A stretch of DNA of 64,000 bases from Acaudatibacter sp963835495 (GCA_963835495.1 CAWIFQ010000003.1:1178001-1242000), one strand, 5' to 3'. Shown: positions 38,752-49,947, counted from the stretch's first letter. The notes: a model not told the origin generated them from the sequence alone. Numbers and translations: made by a program.

Positions 38752-40198
38752 TCAGCGTATGAAGGCGACGGCGGCGGTCAGCGACAGCGGGTCGAGCCCG
38801 ATCAGGGCGACCAGCACCACGCGGGAAGGCGAACAGCGCCGCGGCGTAGGCGACGCCGTGGCGCCCGCCGGCCGGCGCGTCGGTCGACGCCGGGCGCCGG
38901 GTCGAACCACATCACCTTGATCAGGCGCAGATAGTAGAAGGCCGCCACCACGCTGCCGACCAGCGCCGAGCGACGGCGGCCCAGGTGGCGAACGGCCCCG
39001 CCGCCAGCGCCGCCTTGAACACGTAGAACTTGCCCCAGAAGCCCGAGAACGGCGGCAGGCCCAGCGCCGAGAGCGAGAAGGCGGTCATGGCCAGCGCCAT
39101 GCCCGGCCGCTCGCGCATCAGGCCGGCGAAATCGTCGAAGGTCTCCATCGGCGCGGCCGTCGCGCTTCAGCGCCGCCAGGCAGGCGAAGAAGCCGGTGAC
39201 GTCGATGGTGTAGAGCACCATGAAGACCAGCATCGACTGCACGCCCGGCCGGTCCGCCGGCCGCCAGGCCCACCAGGGCGTAGCCGATGTTGGCGATCGA
39301 GGAATAGGCCCACAGCCGCTTCAGGTTGCTCTGGGCCAGGCCGGCGAAGGCGCCGACGAAGCACCGAGAGCAGCGCCGACGATCAGCACCACCTGGCGCC
39401 ACTGGTCGGCTGGCCGCCGGGAAGGCCTCGGTCAGCAGCGCGGGCGAACAGCGCCATGGCCGCCAGCTTCGGCGCGCCGGCGAAGAAGCCGACGATCGGC
39501 GTCGGCGCGCCTTCGTAGACGTCCGGCGTCCACATGTGGAACGGCGCGGCGGAGACCTTGAAGCCGATGCCGCAGATCAGGAACACCAGGCCGAAGATCA
39601 CGCCGACGTGGGCGCCGCCGTGGGTCGCCGCGGCGATGTCGGCGAAGTTGGTCGAGCCGGCGAAGCCGTAGACCAGCGAGGCGCCGTAGAGCAGCAGGCC
39701 CGACGAGAGCGCGCCCAGCACGAAGTACTTCAGCCCCGCCTCGGAGCTCTTGGCGTCGTCGCGCGGAAGGCGGCCAGGATGTAGAGCGCCAGCGAGTGCA
39801 GCTCGATGCCGACGTAGAGCGAGATCAGGTCGCCGGCCGAGACCATGATGCCCATGCCGAGCGCGGCCAGGATGATCAGCACGGTCAGCTCGAAGCGCGC
39901 CGTGCCCTTGCTGGGCGAGCCAGCGGTCGCACAGGAGGATGGCGACGGCGCTGGCGCGCGTAGATGGCCACCTTGGCGAAGCCCGCGCCGTCATCGGCGA
40001 TCAGCGCGCCGCCGAACGCCCGTCCGCCCTGCGCCCGTCGCGGCGGCGAAGGCGGCGACGCCCAGCGCCAGCATCGCGGCCAGGATGAAGACCGGGCCAG
40101 TCTTCTTGGCGAAGGCGCCCCAGACCAGCAGCGACCAGCGCGGAGCCGGCGAGGATCAGCTCCGGCAGGGCCAGCATGGCGTCGCGGGTCAGGTCCAT
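38752..40198 (-). CDS. nuoN: NADH-quinone oxidoreductase subunit N (frame broken many times)
   Basis: About 482 residues starting MDLTRDAMLALPEL, an antiporter-like membrane subunit. Recognisable pieces include SSEAGLKYFVLGALSSGLLLYG, GFKVSAAPFHMWTPDVYEGAPTP split by breaks, and ALGLPPFSGFWGKFYVF. At least six one-base breaks. It forms part of the proton-pumping arm of complex I; last of the nuo genes. Confidence 0.92.
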
Positions 40199-40200
40199 GT

Positions 40201-41689
40201 CTAGCGGCCCGTCGCAGCGTGGTAGGCGCCGACCAGCGACTGCGTCGCCGCGCTGGTCACTTCGAACACCAGGCCAGGCGCGAGGCCGAGCACCAGCGTG
40301 CCGACGATCAGCGGCGCGAAGATCAGCACCTCGCGGTTGTTCAGGTCGGTGATGGTCGTCAGCGCCGAATTGGTGATCTCGCCGAAGATCACCCGGCGAT
40401 AGACCGTCAGCATGTAGACCGCCGAAAGGATCACCCCGGTGGCGGCGATGATCGCGGTCCAGGTGGAGGCGCGATAGGCCCCGGTCATGGTCAGGATCTC
40501 GCCGACGAAGCCGCTGGTGCCCGGCAGGCCGACGTTGCCCATGGTGAACAGCATGAAGATCGCCGCGTACCAGGGCATGCGGTCCGCCAGTCCGCCGTAG
40601 AAGGCGATCTCGCGGGTGTGCATGCGGTCGTAGACCACCCCGACGCAGAGGAAGAGCGCGCCGGAGATCACCCCGTGGCTCAGCATCTGGAAGATCGCGC
40701 CCTGCTCGCCCTGCACGTTGCCGGAGAAGATGCCCATGGTGACGAAGCCCATGTGGGCCACCGACGAATAGGCGATCAGCTTCTTGATGTCGGTCTGCCG
40801 GAACGCGACCAGCGAGGTGTAGACGATCGCGATCACCGACAGGGTGAAGATCAGCGGCGTGAACATCGCGCTGGCCTGCGGGAACATCGGCAGCGAGAAG
40901 CGCAGGAAGCCGTACCCGCCCATCTTCAGCAGGATGCCGGCCAGGATCACCGAGCCGGCTGTCGGGGCCTCGACGTGGGCGTCCGGCAGCCAGGTGTGCA
41001 CCGGCCACATCGGCATCTTCACCGCGAACGAGGCGAAGAAGGCCAGCCACAGCCAGGTCTGGGCCCCTGGAGTCGAACTGGAAGCGCATCAGCTCGGGGA
41101 TCGAGGTCGTGCCGGCCACGCTGATCATGACCAGGATCGCCGCCAGCATCAGCACCGAGCCGAGCAGCGTGTAGAGGAAGAACTTGAAGGCCGCGTAGAC
41201 CCGCCGCTGGCCGCCCCAGATGCCGATGATCAGGAACATCGGGATCAGCTGGCCCTCGAAGAACAGGTAGAAGAGGATCAGGTCCAGCGCGCAGAACACG
41301 CCGATGACCAGGGTCTCGAGCACCAGGAAGGCGATCATGTATTCCAGCACCCGCTTCTCGATCGAGGTCCAGCTGGCGAGGATGCAGAGCGGCATCAGGA
41401 ACGCGGTCAGCAGCACGAACAGCACCGAGATGCCGTCGACGCCCATGCGGTAGTGCAGGCCGGCGAACCACGGCGCGTCCTCGACGAACTGGAAGCCCGG
41501 ATTGGCGCCGTCGAACGACGCCACCAGCACGATCGAGAGCGCGAAGGTCGCCAGCGTCGTGGCCAGGGCGATCCAGCGCGCCGCGCCGGCGGCCCGCGCT
41601 GTCGTCCGGCCGCGAACGCCTGCAGCAGCCAGGATCGCGGCGACGCCGACGAGCGGCAGGAAGGTGACGAGGGAGAGGATGCCGACCAT
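40201..41689 (-). CDS. nuoM: NADH-quinone oxidoreductase subunit M (frame broken)
   Basis: About 496 residues; MRMGVDGIS-type region, the conserved Glu in EYMIAFLVLETLVIG, FYLFFEGQLIPMF, and the piece MPMWPVHTWLPDAHVEAPTAG with the Lys/His of the pump channel, then LLKMGGYGFLR. A break near 41060 joins the two halves. Proton-pumping antiporter-like subunit of complex I, encoded between nuoL and nuoN. Confidence 0.93.
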
Positions 41690-41692
41690 CGC

Positions 41693-43754
41693 CTAGCGAA
41701 CCCCCCTCGAGAAGAACCACAGGCCGTAGGAGAGCAGCGCCAGCGACGCCGAGCAGCATGACGAAGGCGTAGTGGTAGACGTAGCCGGTCTGGAACCGGC
41801 CGGTGCGGCGGCCAACTTCGTACGACAGTGCGGAGACGCCGTCTGGCCCCAGTCCATCGATGATCTTCTGGTCGCCGCCCTTCCAGAACAGGTCGCCCAG
41901 CACCTTGGCGGCGCGCACGAACGTCGCGTCGTAGAGCTCGTCGAAGTACCACTTGTTGTAGAGGAAGCTCCAAACGGGGCCTTCGCGGGCGGCGATCCGC
42001 GCGCCCATGCCCTCGTTGGCGATGTAGACCCACCAGGCGGCGGCGAAGCCGATCGCGGTGACGGCCAGCGGCGCCCAGACCACCCAGCGGCGGCAGGCTT
42101 GAAGCTTCGGGCAGCGGCGGTTGCGCCGAGGTTGAAGATCGCGCCCTTCCAGAACTCCGCCCGGCCCTCGCCGATGAAGCGACGCGGCGAAGACGGCAGC
42201 CGGCGACCACGGCGCCCAGCGCCAGCAGCAGCAGCGGGATCAGCATCACCGGCGGGCTCTCGTGCGGATCGAGCCATGGCCGTGATGATCGTCGTGGCTC
42301 ATGAGCGTCGGCGGCGTGATCGTCGTGGCCGTGCGCGTCGTGGCCGGCCGTCGGCAGCCCACTTCGGCGTGCCGTGGAAGGTCATGAAGATCAGCCGCCA
42401 GGAGTAGAAGGAGGTCAGGCCCGCGGCGAGGATGCCGACGACGAAGGCGAAGCCGCCGACGCCGCTGCCGTGCGCCGAGGCGGTATAGGCCGCGTCGATG
42501 ATGGCGTCCTTGGAGTAGAAGCCGGCGAAGCCGAGGTCGAGGTCGGGAATGCCGACGCCGGTGATGGCCAGCGTGCCGACCAGCATCACCGCGTAGGTGA
42601 TGGGCAGTCTTCTTCCACAGCCCGCCCATCGCCCGCATGTCCTGCTCGTGGTGCATGGCGGTGATGACGCTGCCGGCGGCCAGGAACAGCAGGCGCCTTG
42701 AAGAAGGCGTGGGTGAAGAGGTGGAACATCGAGGCCTGGTAGGCCCCGACGCCGGCGGCGAAGAACATGTAGCCGAGCTGCGAGCAGGTCGAATAGGCGA
42801 TCACCCGCTTGATGTCGTTCTGGGCCAGGCCGACGGTCGCGGCGAACAGCGCCGTCACCGCGCCGATCACGGTCACGATCGCCCTTGGCGACCGGCGCGT
42901 ATTCGAACATCGGCGAGAGCAGGCAGACCATGTAGACGCCGGCGGTCACCATGGTCGCGGCATGGATCAGGGCCGAGACCGGCGTCGGGCCCTCCATCGC
43001 GTCGGGCAGCCAGGTGTGCAGGAAGAACTGCGCCGACTTGCCCATCGCGCCGACGAACAGCAGCGCGCAGGCGAGGTCGACCGCGTAGAACTGATAGCCG
43101 GCGAACTCCCAGCCCTGCTTGGCGTGCGCGGCCACCTGCGGGAAGATCTCGGCGAAGCGGATCGTGCCGAACACCCAGAAGGTGGTCATGATGCCGAGCG
43201 CGAAGCCGAAGTCGCCGACCCGGTTGACGACGAAGGCCTTGATCGCCGCGGCGTTGGCGGTGCGGCTTCTTGAACCAGAAGCCGATCAGCAGGTAGCTCG
43301 CCAGCCCCACCCCTTCCCAGCCGAAGAACAGCTGCATGAAGTCGGCGGCGGTCACCAGCGCCAGCATGGCGAAGGTGAAGAACGACAGGTAGGCGAAGAA
43401 CCGGGGCTTGGAGTCGTCCTCGGCCATGTAGCCCCAGGAGTAGAGGTGCACGAGGGCCGAGACGGTGGTCACCACGATCAGCATCACCGCCGACAGGCTG
43501 TCGATGCGCACGCTCCAGGCCGACCGGAACGCGCCGACGTCGATGAACGGCGCGAGCTCGTGCGGTGAAAGCTGCCAGCCGCCGCAGACGACGTTGAAGA
43601 AGGTCAGCCAGCCCAGCGCGCAGGAGAGGAACAGCAGGCCAGTGGTGACGGTCATCGAGGCCACGTCGCCGATGCGGCGGCCGAACAGCCCGGCGATCGA
43701 TCGCGCCCAGCAGCGGGGCGAGCACGAGGATGGTGACGATGAGGTTGGGGCGTC
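41693..43754 (-). CDS. nuoL: NADH-quinone oxidoreductase subunit L (frame broken many times)
   Basis: About 687 residues of the distal pump subunit with its lateral helix: RIDSLSAVMLIVVTTVS, the Glu in FFGWEGVGLASYLLIGFW, FLHTWLPDAMEGPTPVSALIHAATMV and ISTCSQLGYM-like segment. Breaks lie near the start (CCCC for CCC after ATGACG), 43690, 43262, 42882, 42700, 42608, 42340, 42200 and 41745. Same strand and spacing as in other alphaproteobacterial nuo operons. Confidence 0.92.
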
Positions 43755-43765
43755 ATGCGCCCGCC

Positions 43766-44071
43766 CTAGCCCTTCATCATCGAGGCGTCGTCCACGGCGA
43801 TGTCGCCGCGGTTGCGGAAGAAGGTGACCAGGATGGCCAGGCCCACGGCCGCTTCGGCCGCGGCCACGGTCAGCACGAACATGGCGAAGATCTGGCCGGT
43901 GACGTCGTGCAGGTAGGCCGAGAAGGCGACCAGATTGATGTTCACCGCCAGCAGGATCAGCTCGATCGACATCAGGATGACGATGACGTTCTTGCGGTTC
44001 ACGAAGATGCCGAAGACCCCGATCGTGAACAGGATCGCCGCGACGGTGAGGTAGTGCGCCAGGCCGATCAT
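43766..44071 (-). CDS. nuoK: NADH-quinone oxidoreductase subunit K
   Basis: 101 residues, three membrane helices, with the conserved Glu of MSIELILLAVNIN and the second in AAEAAVGLAI. Part of the proton pathway of complex I. Intact frame. Its ATG overlaps the nuoJ stop (ATGA). Confidence 0.95.
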   Translation of the reverse strand: MIGLAHYLTVAAILFTIGVFGIFVNRKNVIVILMSIELILLAVNINLVAFSAYLHDVTGQIFAMFVLTVAAAEAAVGLAILVTFFRNRGDIAVDDASMMKG

Positions 44072-44684
44072 GGCGCGATCCCCTCGCCGGATCTTGATCT
44101 GGACCACGCGCATGCCGGTGGCCGGCGTGCGGGCGACCTGGTCGGCGATGTCCTGGCGGCGCACGCCCGGCTTGTGCTTCAGCGTCAGCACGATGGCCCC
44201 GATCATCGCCACCAGCAGCACCAGGCCGGCCGCCTGGAAGTAGTAGACGTAGTCGGTGTAGAGCACCCGCCCGATGGTCTCGGCGTTGGTAAGGCCCGGC
44301 GCGCTGGCCATCGGCGCTGCGATTCTTGCCGGCCGCGCCTTGCGTAGGCGACCGCGACGACCACCATCTCGATCGCCAGCGATCCCGCGCCACCAGGCCG
44401 CCGAGCGGCAGGTAGCGCGCGAAGCCTGCCTGCAGCGCGGCGAAGTCGACGTCGAGCATCATCACCACGAACAGGAACAGCACCGCGACCGCGCCGACGT
44501 AGACGATGACCAGCAGCATCGCCAGGAACTCGGCGCCCAGCAGCACGAACAGCCCGGCGGCGGAGAAGAAGGCGGCGATCAGGAACAGCACCGAGTGCAC
44601 GGGATTGCGCGCGGAGACGACCGCCAGCGCGCAGACCAGCATCACCGCCGCAAGCAGGTAGAAGGCGATCGCCTGCACGTCCAT
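44068..44684 (-). CDS. nuoJ: NADH-quinone oxidoreductase subunit J (frame broken)
   Basis: About 205 residues, five helices; begins MDVQAIAFYLLAAVML and has RNPVHSVLFLIAAFF and AEFLAMLLVIVYVGAVAVLFLFVVMMLD in its parts, the pi-bulge helix of NuoJ. Breaks between 44330 and 44395 and an extra C near 44092 (the C-terminus should be IKGEGIAP). Complex I membrane subunit. Confidence 0.92.
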
Positions 44685-44706
44685 CGGCCGCCGCTACTCC
44701 CGTCCC

Positions 44707-44832
44707 TTATTCGCCAAGGCGATCAGGCGCGCGGCGCAGCGGCCAGGCTCCCTTGAATCGCGCCCGTCTCTTAGCGCGTTCAGCGCTTCTGGAAACCGTT
44801 TTCGCTGCAACCTGCTGAATCGACCGGCTCAT
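44707..44832 (-). CDS. Possible 41-residue basic peptide between nuoI and nuoJ
   Basis: An ATG sharing its A with the nuoI stop opens 41 codons (MSRSIQQVAAKTVSRSAERA, then KRRARFKGAWPLRRAPDRLGE). It is very Arg/Lys-rich and has no membrane segment. Codon use is less biased than in nuo genes, so it may be chance. It fills most of the 147-bp gap between nuoI and nuoJ, the only sizeable gap without an assigned gene in this part of the operon. Confidence 0.3.
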   Translation of the reverse strand: MSRSIQQVAAKTVSRSAERAKRRARFKGAWPLRRAPDRLGE

Positions 44833-45323
44833 CAGCGGTAGGGCGCATCGAGCTCCAGATTCTTGGCGATCTCGCGCTCCCAGCGGTCGCCGTTCGCGAG
44901 CAGGCGTTCCTTGTCGTAATAGAGCTCCTCGCGCGTCTCGACCGCGAACTCGGTGTTCGGACCCTCGACGATGGCGTCCACCGGGCAGGCCTCCTGGCAC
45001 AGGCCGCAGTAGATGCATTTGACCATGTCGATGTCGTAGCGGGTGGTGCGCCGGCTGCCGTCGTCGCGCGGCTCGGCCTCGATGGTGATCGCCTGGGCCG
45101 GGCAGATCGCCTCGCAGAGCTTGCAGGCGATGCAGCGCTCCTCGCCGTTGGGATAGCGGCGCAGGGCGTGCTCGCCGCGGAAGCGGGGCGACTGCGGATT
45201 GCGCTCGTGCGGGTACTGCATGGTGGCCTTGGGCGAGACCAGATAGCGCAGGCCAAGGCCCAAGGCGCCGGCGAAGTCCATCAGCGCCGCGCCGCGAACG
45301 GCCTGGCCGATCCGCTTGAGCAT
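44832..45323 (-). CDS. nuoI: NADH-quinone oxidoreductase subunit I
   Basis: 163 residues with two CxxCxxCxxxCP ferredoxin motifs, CIACKLCEAICP and CIYCGLCQEACP, holding clusters N6a and N6b that pass electrons towards NuoB. Intact frame. Starts on the last base of the upstream lipoprotein gene's stop codon. Confidence 0.96.
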   Translation of the reverse strand: MLKRIGQAVRGAALMDFAGALGLGLRYLVSPKATMQYPHERNPQSPRFRGEHALRRYPNGEERCIACKLCEAICPAQAITIEAEPRDDGSRRTTRYDIDMVKCIYCGLCQEACPVDAIVEGPNTEFAVETREELYYDKERLLANGDRWEREIAKNLELDAPYR

Positions 45324-45547
45324 CAGCTTCCCTTCTTGGGGTTGCAGGCATAGTCGCCCAGGTGGGTCGGCTCGCCGCCCTGCTTGAGCTGGAACTCGCC
45401 GCCCTTGGCCTTGCAGGCGTCAGCGGCGGCTTTCACGGTGTCGTAGGTGACGTCGCCCTGAGAATACCAGGGATTGCCCTCCGGTCCGTTGCTGGCGCAG
45501 GCGGCCAGGGCGGCGAAGGCGGCGGCGATGACGAGGAGGCGCTTCAT
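45323..45547 (-). CDS. Small putative lipoprotein inside the nuo operon
   Basis: 74 residues: signal peptide MKRLLVIAAAFAALAAC with a lipobox LAAC, then a mature part of about 55 residues with two further Cys (DACKAKGG, DYACNPKKG). No family recognised. It overlaps nuoH upstream (4 bp) and nuoI downstream, so it is translated with complex I; a role in assembly or as accessory subunit is inference. It should be anchored in the periplasmic leaflet. Confidence 0.75.
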   Translation of the reverse strand: MKRLLVIAAAFAALAACASNGPEGNPWYSQGDVTYDTVKAAADACKAKGGEFQLKQGGEPTHLGDYACNPKKGS

Positions 45548-46615
45548 GGGGTGGTCAGCCAGAACACGCGCCAGGCGCCGATGAGCGCCACGGCGGCCAG
45601 CGAGGTCGGCAGGAACACCTTCCAGCCCAGCCGCATCAGCTGGTCGTAGCGGTAGCGCGGCACCACGGCGCGGACCATGCCGTTGAGCAGGAAGAAGAAC
45701 AGCGTCTTCGCGGCGAACACGAGGAAACCGAAGATGCTGACGACCGTCGGGTTCCAGCCGTGGAAATCGACCGGAAACGGCAGCTGCCAGCCGCCAAAGA
45801 ACAGCGAGGCGGTGAAGCCGCACATCAGGATGATGTTCGCCGTCTCGGCCAGGTAGAACAGCATGTAGGGCGAGGAGCCGTATTCGACCTGGTAGCCGGC
45901 CACGAGCTCGGACTCGGCCTCGGGCAGGTCGAACGGCGGGCGGTTGGTCTCCGCCAGGCGTCGAGATGAAGAAGATCACCGCCATCGGGATCATCACGGG
46001 CGCGGCCACCAGGCCCTTCAGACCGCCGCCGCCCAGGATGTTCCAGTTCCAGAAGCCGCCGGCCTGGTGCTCGACGATGGTCGCAGGTTCATCGAGCCGG
46101 CAGAGCAGGATCACCGTCACGATCACGAAGCCGATCGAGACCTCGTAGCTGACCATCTGCGCCGCCGAGCGCAGCGCGCCCAGGAACGGATACTTCGAGT
46201 TCGACGCCCAGCCGCCCATGATGATGCCGTAGACGCCCAGCGAGGAGACCGCGAACAGGTAGAGGATGCCGACGTTGATGTTGGCGACGATCCAGCCCGG
46301 CGCGAGCGGGATCGCCGCCCAGGCGCCCAGCGCCAGCGTGACGCTGATCAGCGGGGCCAGCAGGAATACGACCTTGTCCGCCCCCGCCGGGATGATCAGT
46401 TCCTTCAGCAGGAACTTGCCGAGGTCGGCGAATGACTGCAGCAGTCCGAACGGGCCGACCACGTTCGGGCCTTTGCGCATCTGCACGCCGGCGAAGAGCT
46501 TGCGGTCGCCCCAGATCAGGAAGGCGCAGGAGATCAGCAGACCCAAGGTCACCAGCAGGATCTGGCCAAAGGTGAGCAGGGTCCAGCCGGCGGGGGTTGT
46601 CCAGAAGGAGGTCAT
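45544..46615 (-). CDS. nuoH: NADH-quinone oxidoreductase subunit H (frame broken)
   Basis: About 356 residues starting MTSFWTTPAGWTLLTF; eight helices, with RKGPNVVGPFGLLQSFAD (quinone chamber loop), GGWASNSKYPFLGALR and ETNRPPFDLPEAESELVAGY read across a break near 45958. It forms the quinone access channel of complex I. Overlaps the lipoprotein gene by 4 bp. Confidence 0.94.
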
Positions 46616-46624
46616 GAGCGGCGG

Positions 46625-48678
46625 CTACTCCGCGGCCATCTTCTGGGCGCCGGAAACCAGCGCGGCGCATTCGGCCATGGTCACGCTCGCCCGGGCGATC
46701 GGGTTGGTGAGGTGGAACGCCTTGATCGGACTGGCGAGAGGCGCATCGGACAGCGCGCCGGCGGCGCCGAGGCCGGAGAGGTCGAACGTCGTCGGCGTGC
46801 TACCCGGCGCATAGTCGATCTGGCCGAAAGTCGGGTGATCGGCGAACAGCTTGGCGCGCAGTTGGTCGAGCGAGTCGTAGGGCAGCTTGGCGCCCAGCCG
46901 CTCGGAGAGCGCGCGCAGGATCGCCCAGTCCTCCCGCGCCTCGCCCTTCGGGAACACCGCCCGCTCGCCCCGCTGCACCCGGCCCTCGGTGTTGACGTAG
47001 AGGCCGTTCTTCTCGGTATAGGCGGCGCCTGGGAGGATCACGTCGGCCCGGTGGGCGCCAGCGTCGCCGTGCGTGCCGAGGTAGATGACGAAGGCGTCGG
47101 TCCTGGAGAGGTCGATCTCGTCGGCGCCGAGCAGCAACAGCACGTCCAGCGCGCCCTTGCCTGACCATTTCGGCGGCGCTCTTGCCGCCCAGGCCGGGGA
47201 CGAAGCCCAGATCCAGCCCGCCGACGCGCGCGGCGGCCGTGTGCAGCACGTTCCAGCCGTTCCAGCCGTCCCTGACCACGCCCGTGGCGCCGGCGAACGC
47301 GGCGGCGGCGGCGAGACGTCGCAGGATCGCCGAGCGCGCCCTGTCCGATGACGATCGCTGGCCGCTCGGCCGCCTTGAGGGCCTTGACGAAGTCCGAGTT
47401 GCTGCCCGCCAGGCCGTCCAGGGTCGCGGCGCCGGCGCCGAGGTGATCGTAGCGGTAGGTCAGGTCGGCGCCCTCGCCGACCAGGCCGAACCGGGTCTTC
47501 CCCGCGAGCCAAAGCTTGCGGAACCGGGCGTTCAGCACCGGCGCTTCGAGCCGCGGGTTGGTCCCGACCAGCAGGACCGCGTCGGCGGCTTCGATCCCGG
47601 CCAGGGTCGAGTTGAACAGCCAGCTCTCGCGCGGGCCCCCGCCGAGCACTGTCCCGTCCTGGCGGCAGTCCAGGTTGGTCACGCCCGAGCCGCTGAACAG
47701 GTCGAGCGCGGCCTTCATCGATTCGGCGTCCTGCAGGTCGCCGGCGATCACGCCGATCCGGTCCGCGCTGGAGGCGGTGAGCTTCTCGGCGACGAGGTCG
47801 AACGCCTCGGCCCAGGTCGCCGGCCGCAGCTTGCCGCCCTCGCGGATGAACGGGCGGTCGAGCCGCTGGCGCGAGAGGCCGTCGACGGCGTAGCGGGTCT
47901 TGTCGGAGATCCACTCCTCGTTGACCTCGTCGTTGGTGCGCGGCAGCACGCGCAGCACCGCCGGTCCGCGCGCATCGACCCGGATCGCCGAGCCGAGCGC
48001 GTCCATCACGTCGACGCTCTCGGTCTTCTTCAGCTCCCAGGAGCGGGCGTTGAAGGCGTAGGGCTTGGAGGTCAGCGCGCCGACCGGGCACAGGTCGATG
48101 ATGTTGGCCGACAGCTCGCTGGTGATCGCCTGGTTCAGGTAGGTGGTGATCTCCACGTCCTCGCCGCGGCTGATCAGGCCGATCTCGGGGACGCCGGCGA
48201 CCTCGGTGATAAAGCGCACGCAGCGGGTGCACTGGATGCAGCGGGTCATCACCGTCTTGACCAGCGGACCCATGTACTTCTCTTCGACGGCCCGCTTGTT
48301 CTCCTCGTAGCGGGTGGCGTCGCGGCCGTAGCCCATCGACTGGTCCTGCAGGTCGCACTCGCCGCCCTGGTCGCAGATCGGGCAATCCAGCGGGTGGTTG
48401 ATCAGCAGGAACTCCATCACCCCCTGCCGCGCCTTCTTCACCATCGGCGAGTTGGTGAAGATCTCCTGACCTTCGGCGGCCGGCAGCGCGCAGGAGGCCT
48501 GCGGCTTCGGCGGCCCCGGCTTCACCTCGACCAGGCACATGCGGCAGTTGCCGGCGATCGAGAGCCGCTCGTGGTAGCAGAAGCGCGGAATCTCCTCGCC
48601 CGCCAGCTCGGCGACCTGGAGCACGGTCATGCCGTTCTCGAACTCGACCTCGACGCCGTTGACCTTGGCCTTGGGCAT
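46625..48678 (-). CDS. nuoG: NADH-quinone oxidoreductase subunit G (frame broken)
   Basis: About 684 residues: N-terminal 2Fe-2S domain (CYHERLSIAGNCRMC), CPICDQGGECDLQD, the 4Fe-4S pair RCIQCTRCVRF, then the molybdopterin-oxidoreductase-like domain without cofactor. Breaks near 47340, 47285 and 47160. The complex I electron-transfer arm subunit; its upstream neighbour on the same strand would be nuoF, but two other genes intervene. Confidence 0.94.
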
Positions 48679-48887
48679 GGACTCCGCTCAGTTGGACGCA
48701 CCGACGCGACCGAAGCAGCCGTCTGGCGGCGGCTCGGCGGGTGGGCGATAACCCGTCTTGCGGCGCAGGAACAGGCCTTTTCGCACCTGCGGCGTCGCAG
48801 GCTGGGGATCGGCTCGGATCGCGCCGGTTGACGCGGTCGGCGTCGGTCGCCAAGAACCAGTTGGCCGCTTCAGAGGAGCTCGAGCCG

Positions 48888-49310
48888 ATGCCAGCAGCGC
48901 CCGCTCATTGGCTGGTGAAATCCGAGCCCAAGAAGTACGCCTTCAGCGACCTGGTCCGCGACGGCAAGACCGTCTGGGATGGGGTGCGCAACAACCAGGC
49001 CGCCATCTACCTGCGCACGATGAAGCTCGGCGACGAGACGTTCTATTACCACTCCCAGGAAGGTCTCGAGATCGTCGGCATAGCCAAGGTTGTGCGCGAG
49101 GCGTTCGTCGATCCGACCGATCCGGCCGGCCAATTCGCCGCCGTGGAGTTCGCTCCGGTGCGGGCGCTCCCCAAGCCGGTCACCCTGGCGGCGATCAAGG
49201 CGACGCCGGCCCTGAAGGGCATGACCATGCTGCGGCTGTTCCGGCTGTCAGTGACGCCAATCACGCCTGACGAGTGGCGGATCATCCGCGAAATGGCCGG
49301 CGACGCCTAA
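48888..49310 (+). CDS. EVE domain-containing protein
   Basis: 140 residues: HWLVKSEPKKYAFSDLVRDG, WDGVRNNQAAIYLRTMKLGD, FYYHSQEGLEIVGIAKV and FDPTDPAGQ-like VDPTDPAG, the EVE (PUA-like) fold that binds modified bases in nucleic acids. In eukaryotes and bacteria related proteins bind modified RNA or DNA, some in restriction or defence settings. It is on the opposite strand inside the nuo operon; its ATG is 210 bp from the nuoG start and its stop overlaps the next, convergent gene. Confidence 0.92.
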   Translation: MPAAPAHWLVKSEPKKYAFSDLVRDGKTVWDGVRNNQAAIYLRTMKLGDETFYYHSQEGLEIVGIAKVVREAFVDPTDPAGQFAAVEFAPVRALPKPVTLAAIKATPALKGMTMLRLFRLSVTPITPDEWRIIREMAGDA

Positions 49311-49873
49311 TGCGTCTCGCACACCGGCTGAGCCTGCCCCAATACTTGGGCGATCACGCCGCGCAGCGGGCATGAGTATCGCTTCTCGTAAGTCCCCTGG
49401 CGCTGCAGGAAGCGGATAGCTGGGGCATTGCAGCGGATCCGCTCCTCGATTCGGAACCGCCAGTAGGGATCCCTCGGAGCCATCTGCAGCATCTGCTCGG
49501 ACGTCGTGATCACCAGATTGCCATAGGCGGTGTAGCGGTCGTTGTAGGTGCCCCCAGTGGATGACTTCGGATCGGGCGTTGTCTGCAGCTTCAGCAGTTT
49601 GGCTTCGGTGTTCGGACAAGCGAGTTCGGGGTTCGCGAGGCTGGCCTCGTTGAGCTCGTTCCAACTGGAGTAGGCCGCGTTCTGCAGCGACAGTTCCCGC
49701 GACTCGCTCAGCTGCTGGATGCCGACGATCACCGCGGCAATCGTGGTCAGGCCGGTCACCAGCGAGGACACGCCACCCAAGACCGCCCAGAAAGCGGTGG
49801 AATGCAGCCAGTGCCGCTCCTCGGCAGCGGTTGGCGGTCGCTCCGGGTGTTGATCGGGTTCGGCAGACGCCAT
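49307..49873 (-). CDS. Hypothetical single-pass membrane protein in the nuo operon
   Basis: 188 residues: a polar N-terminus, one or two helices at about 30-60 (FWAVLGGVSSLVTGLTTIAA), then a soluble domain of about 125 residues with conserved-looking Trp/Asn and Cys (LANPELACPN, RIRCNAPAIRF, YSCPLRG). No recognised family; this resembles small membrane-anchored four-helix proteins of unknown role. It follows nuoF by 75 bp on the same strand and its stop overlaps the EVE gene's stop. Confidence 0.65.
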   Translation of the reverse strand: MASAEPDQHPERPPTAAEERHWLHSTAFWAVLGGVSSLVTGLTTIAAVIVGIQQLSESRELSLQNAAYSSWNELNEASLANPELACPNTEAKLLKLQTTPDPKSSTGGTYNDRYTAYGNLVITTSEQMLQMAPRDPYWRFRIEERIRCNAPAIRFLQRQGTYEKRYSCPLRGVIAQVLGQAQPVCETH

Positions 49874-49947
49874 CGCGGCGATCTTGATACGGATCGCCAA
49901 CAGGCGGAACCGTAAAGCGTCAGTTCGGCCCCGCCGACGCGGGCGCC

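Noticed and set aside
48687..48705. Shared string TTGGACGCACYGACG at about 48690 and 57619
   Set aside because: Two copies about 9 kb apart without palindrome or consistent placement; could be chance.
47182..48831. Plus-strand frame of about 550 codons
   Set aside because: Antisense shadow of nuoG.
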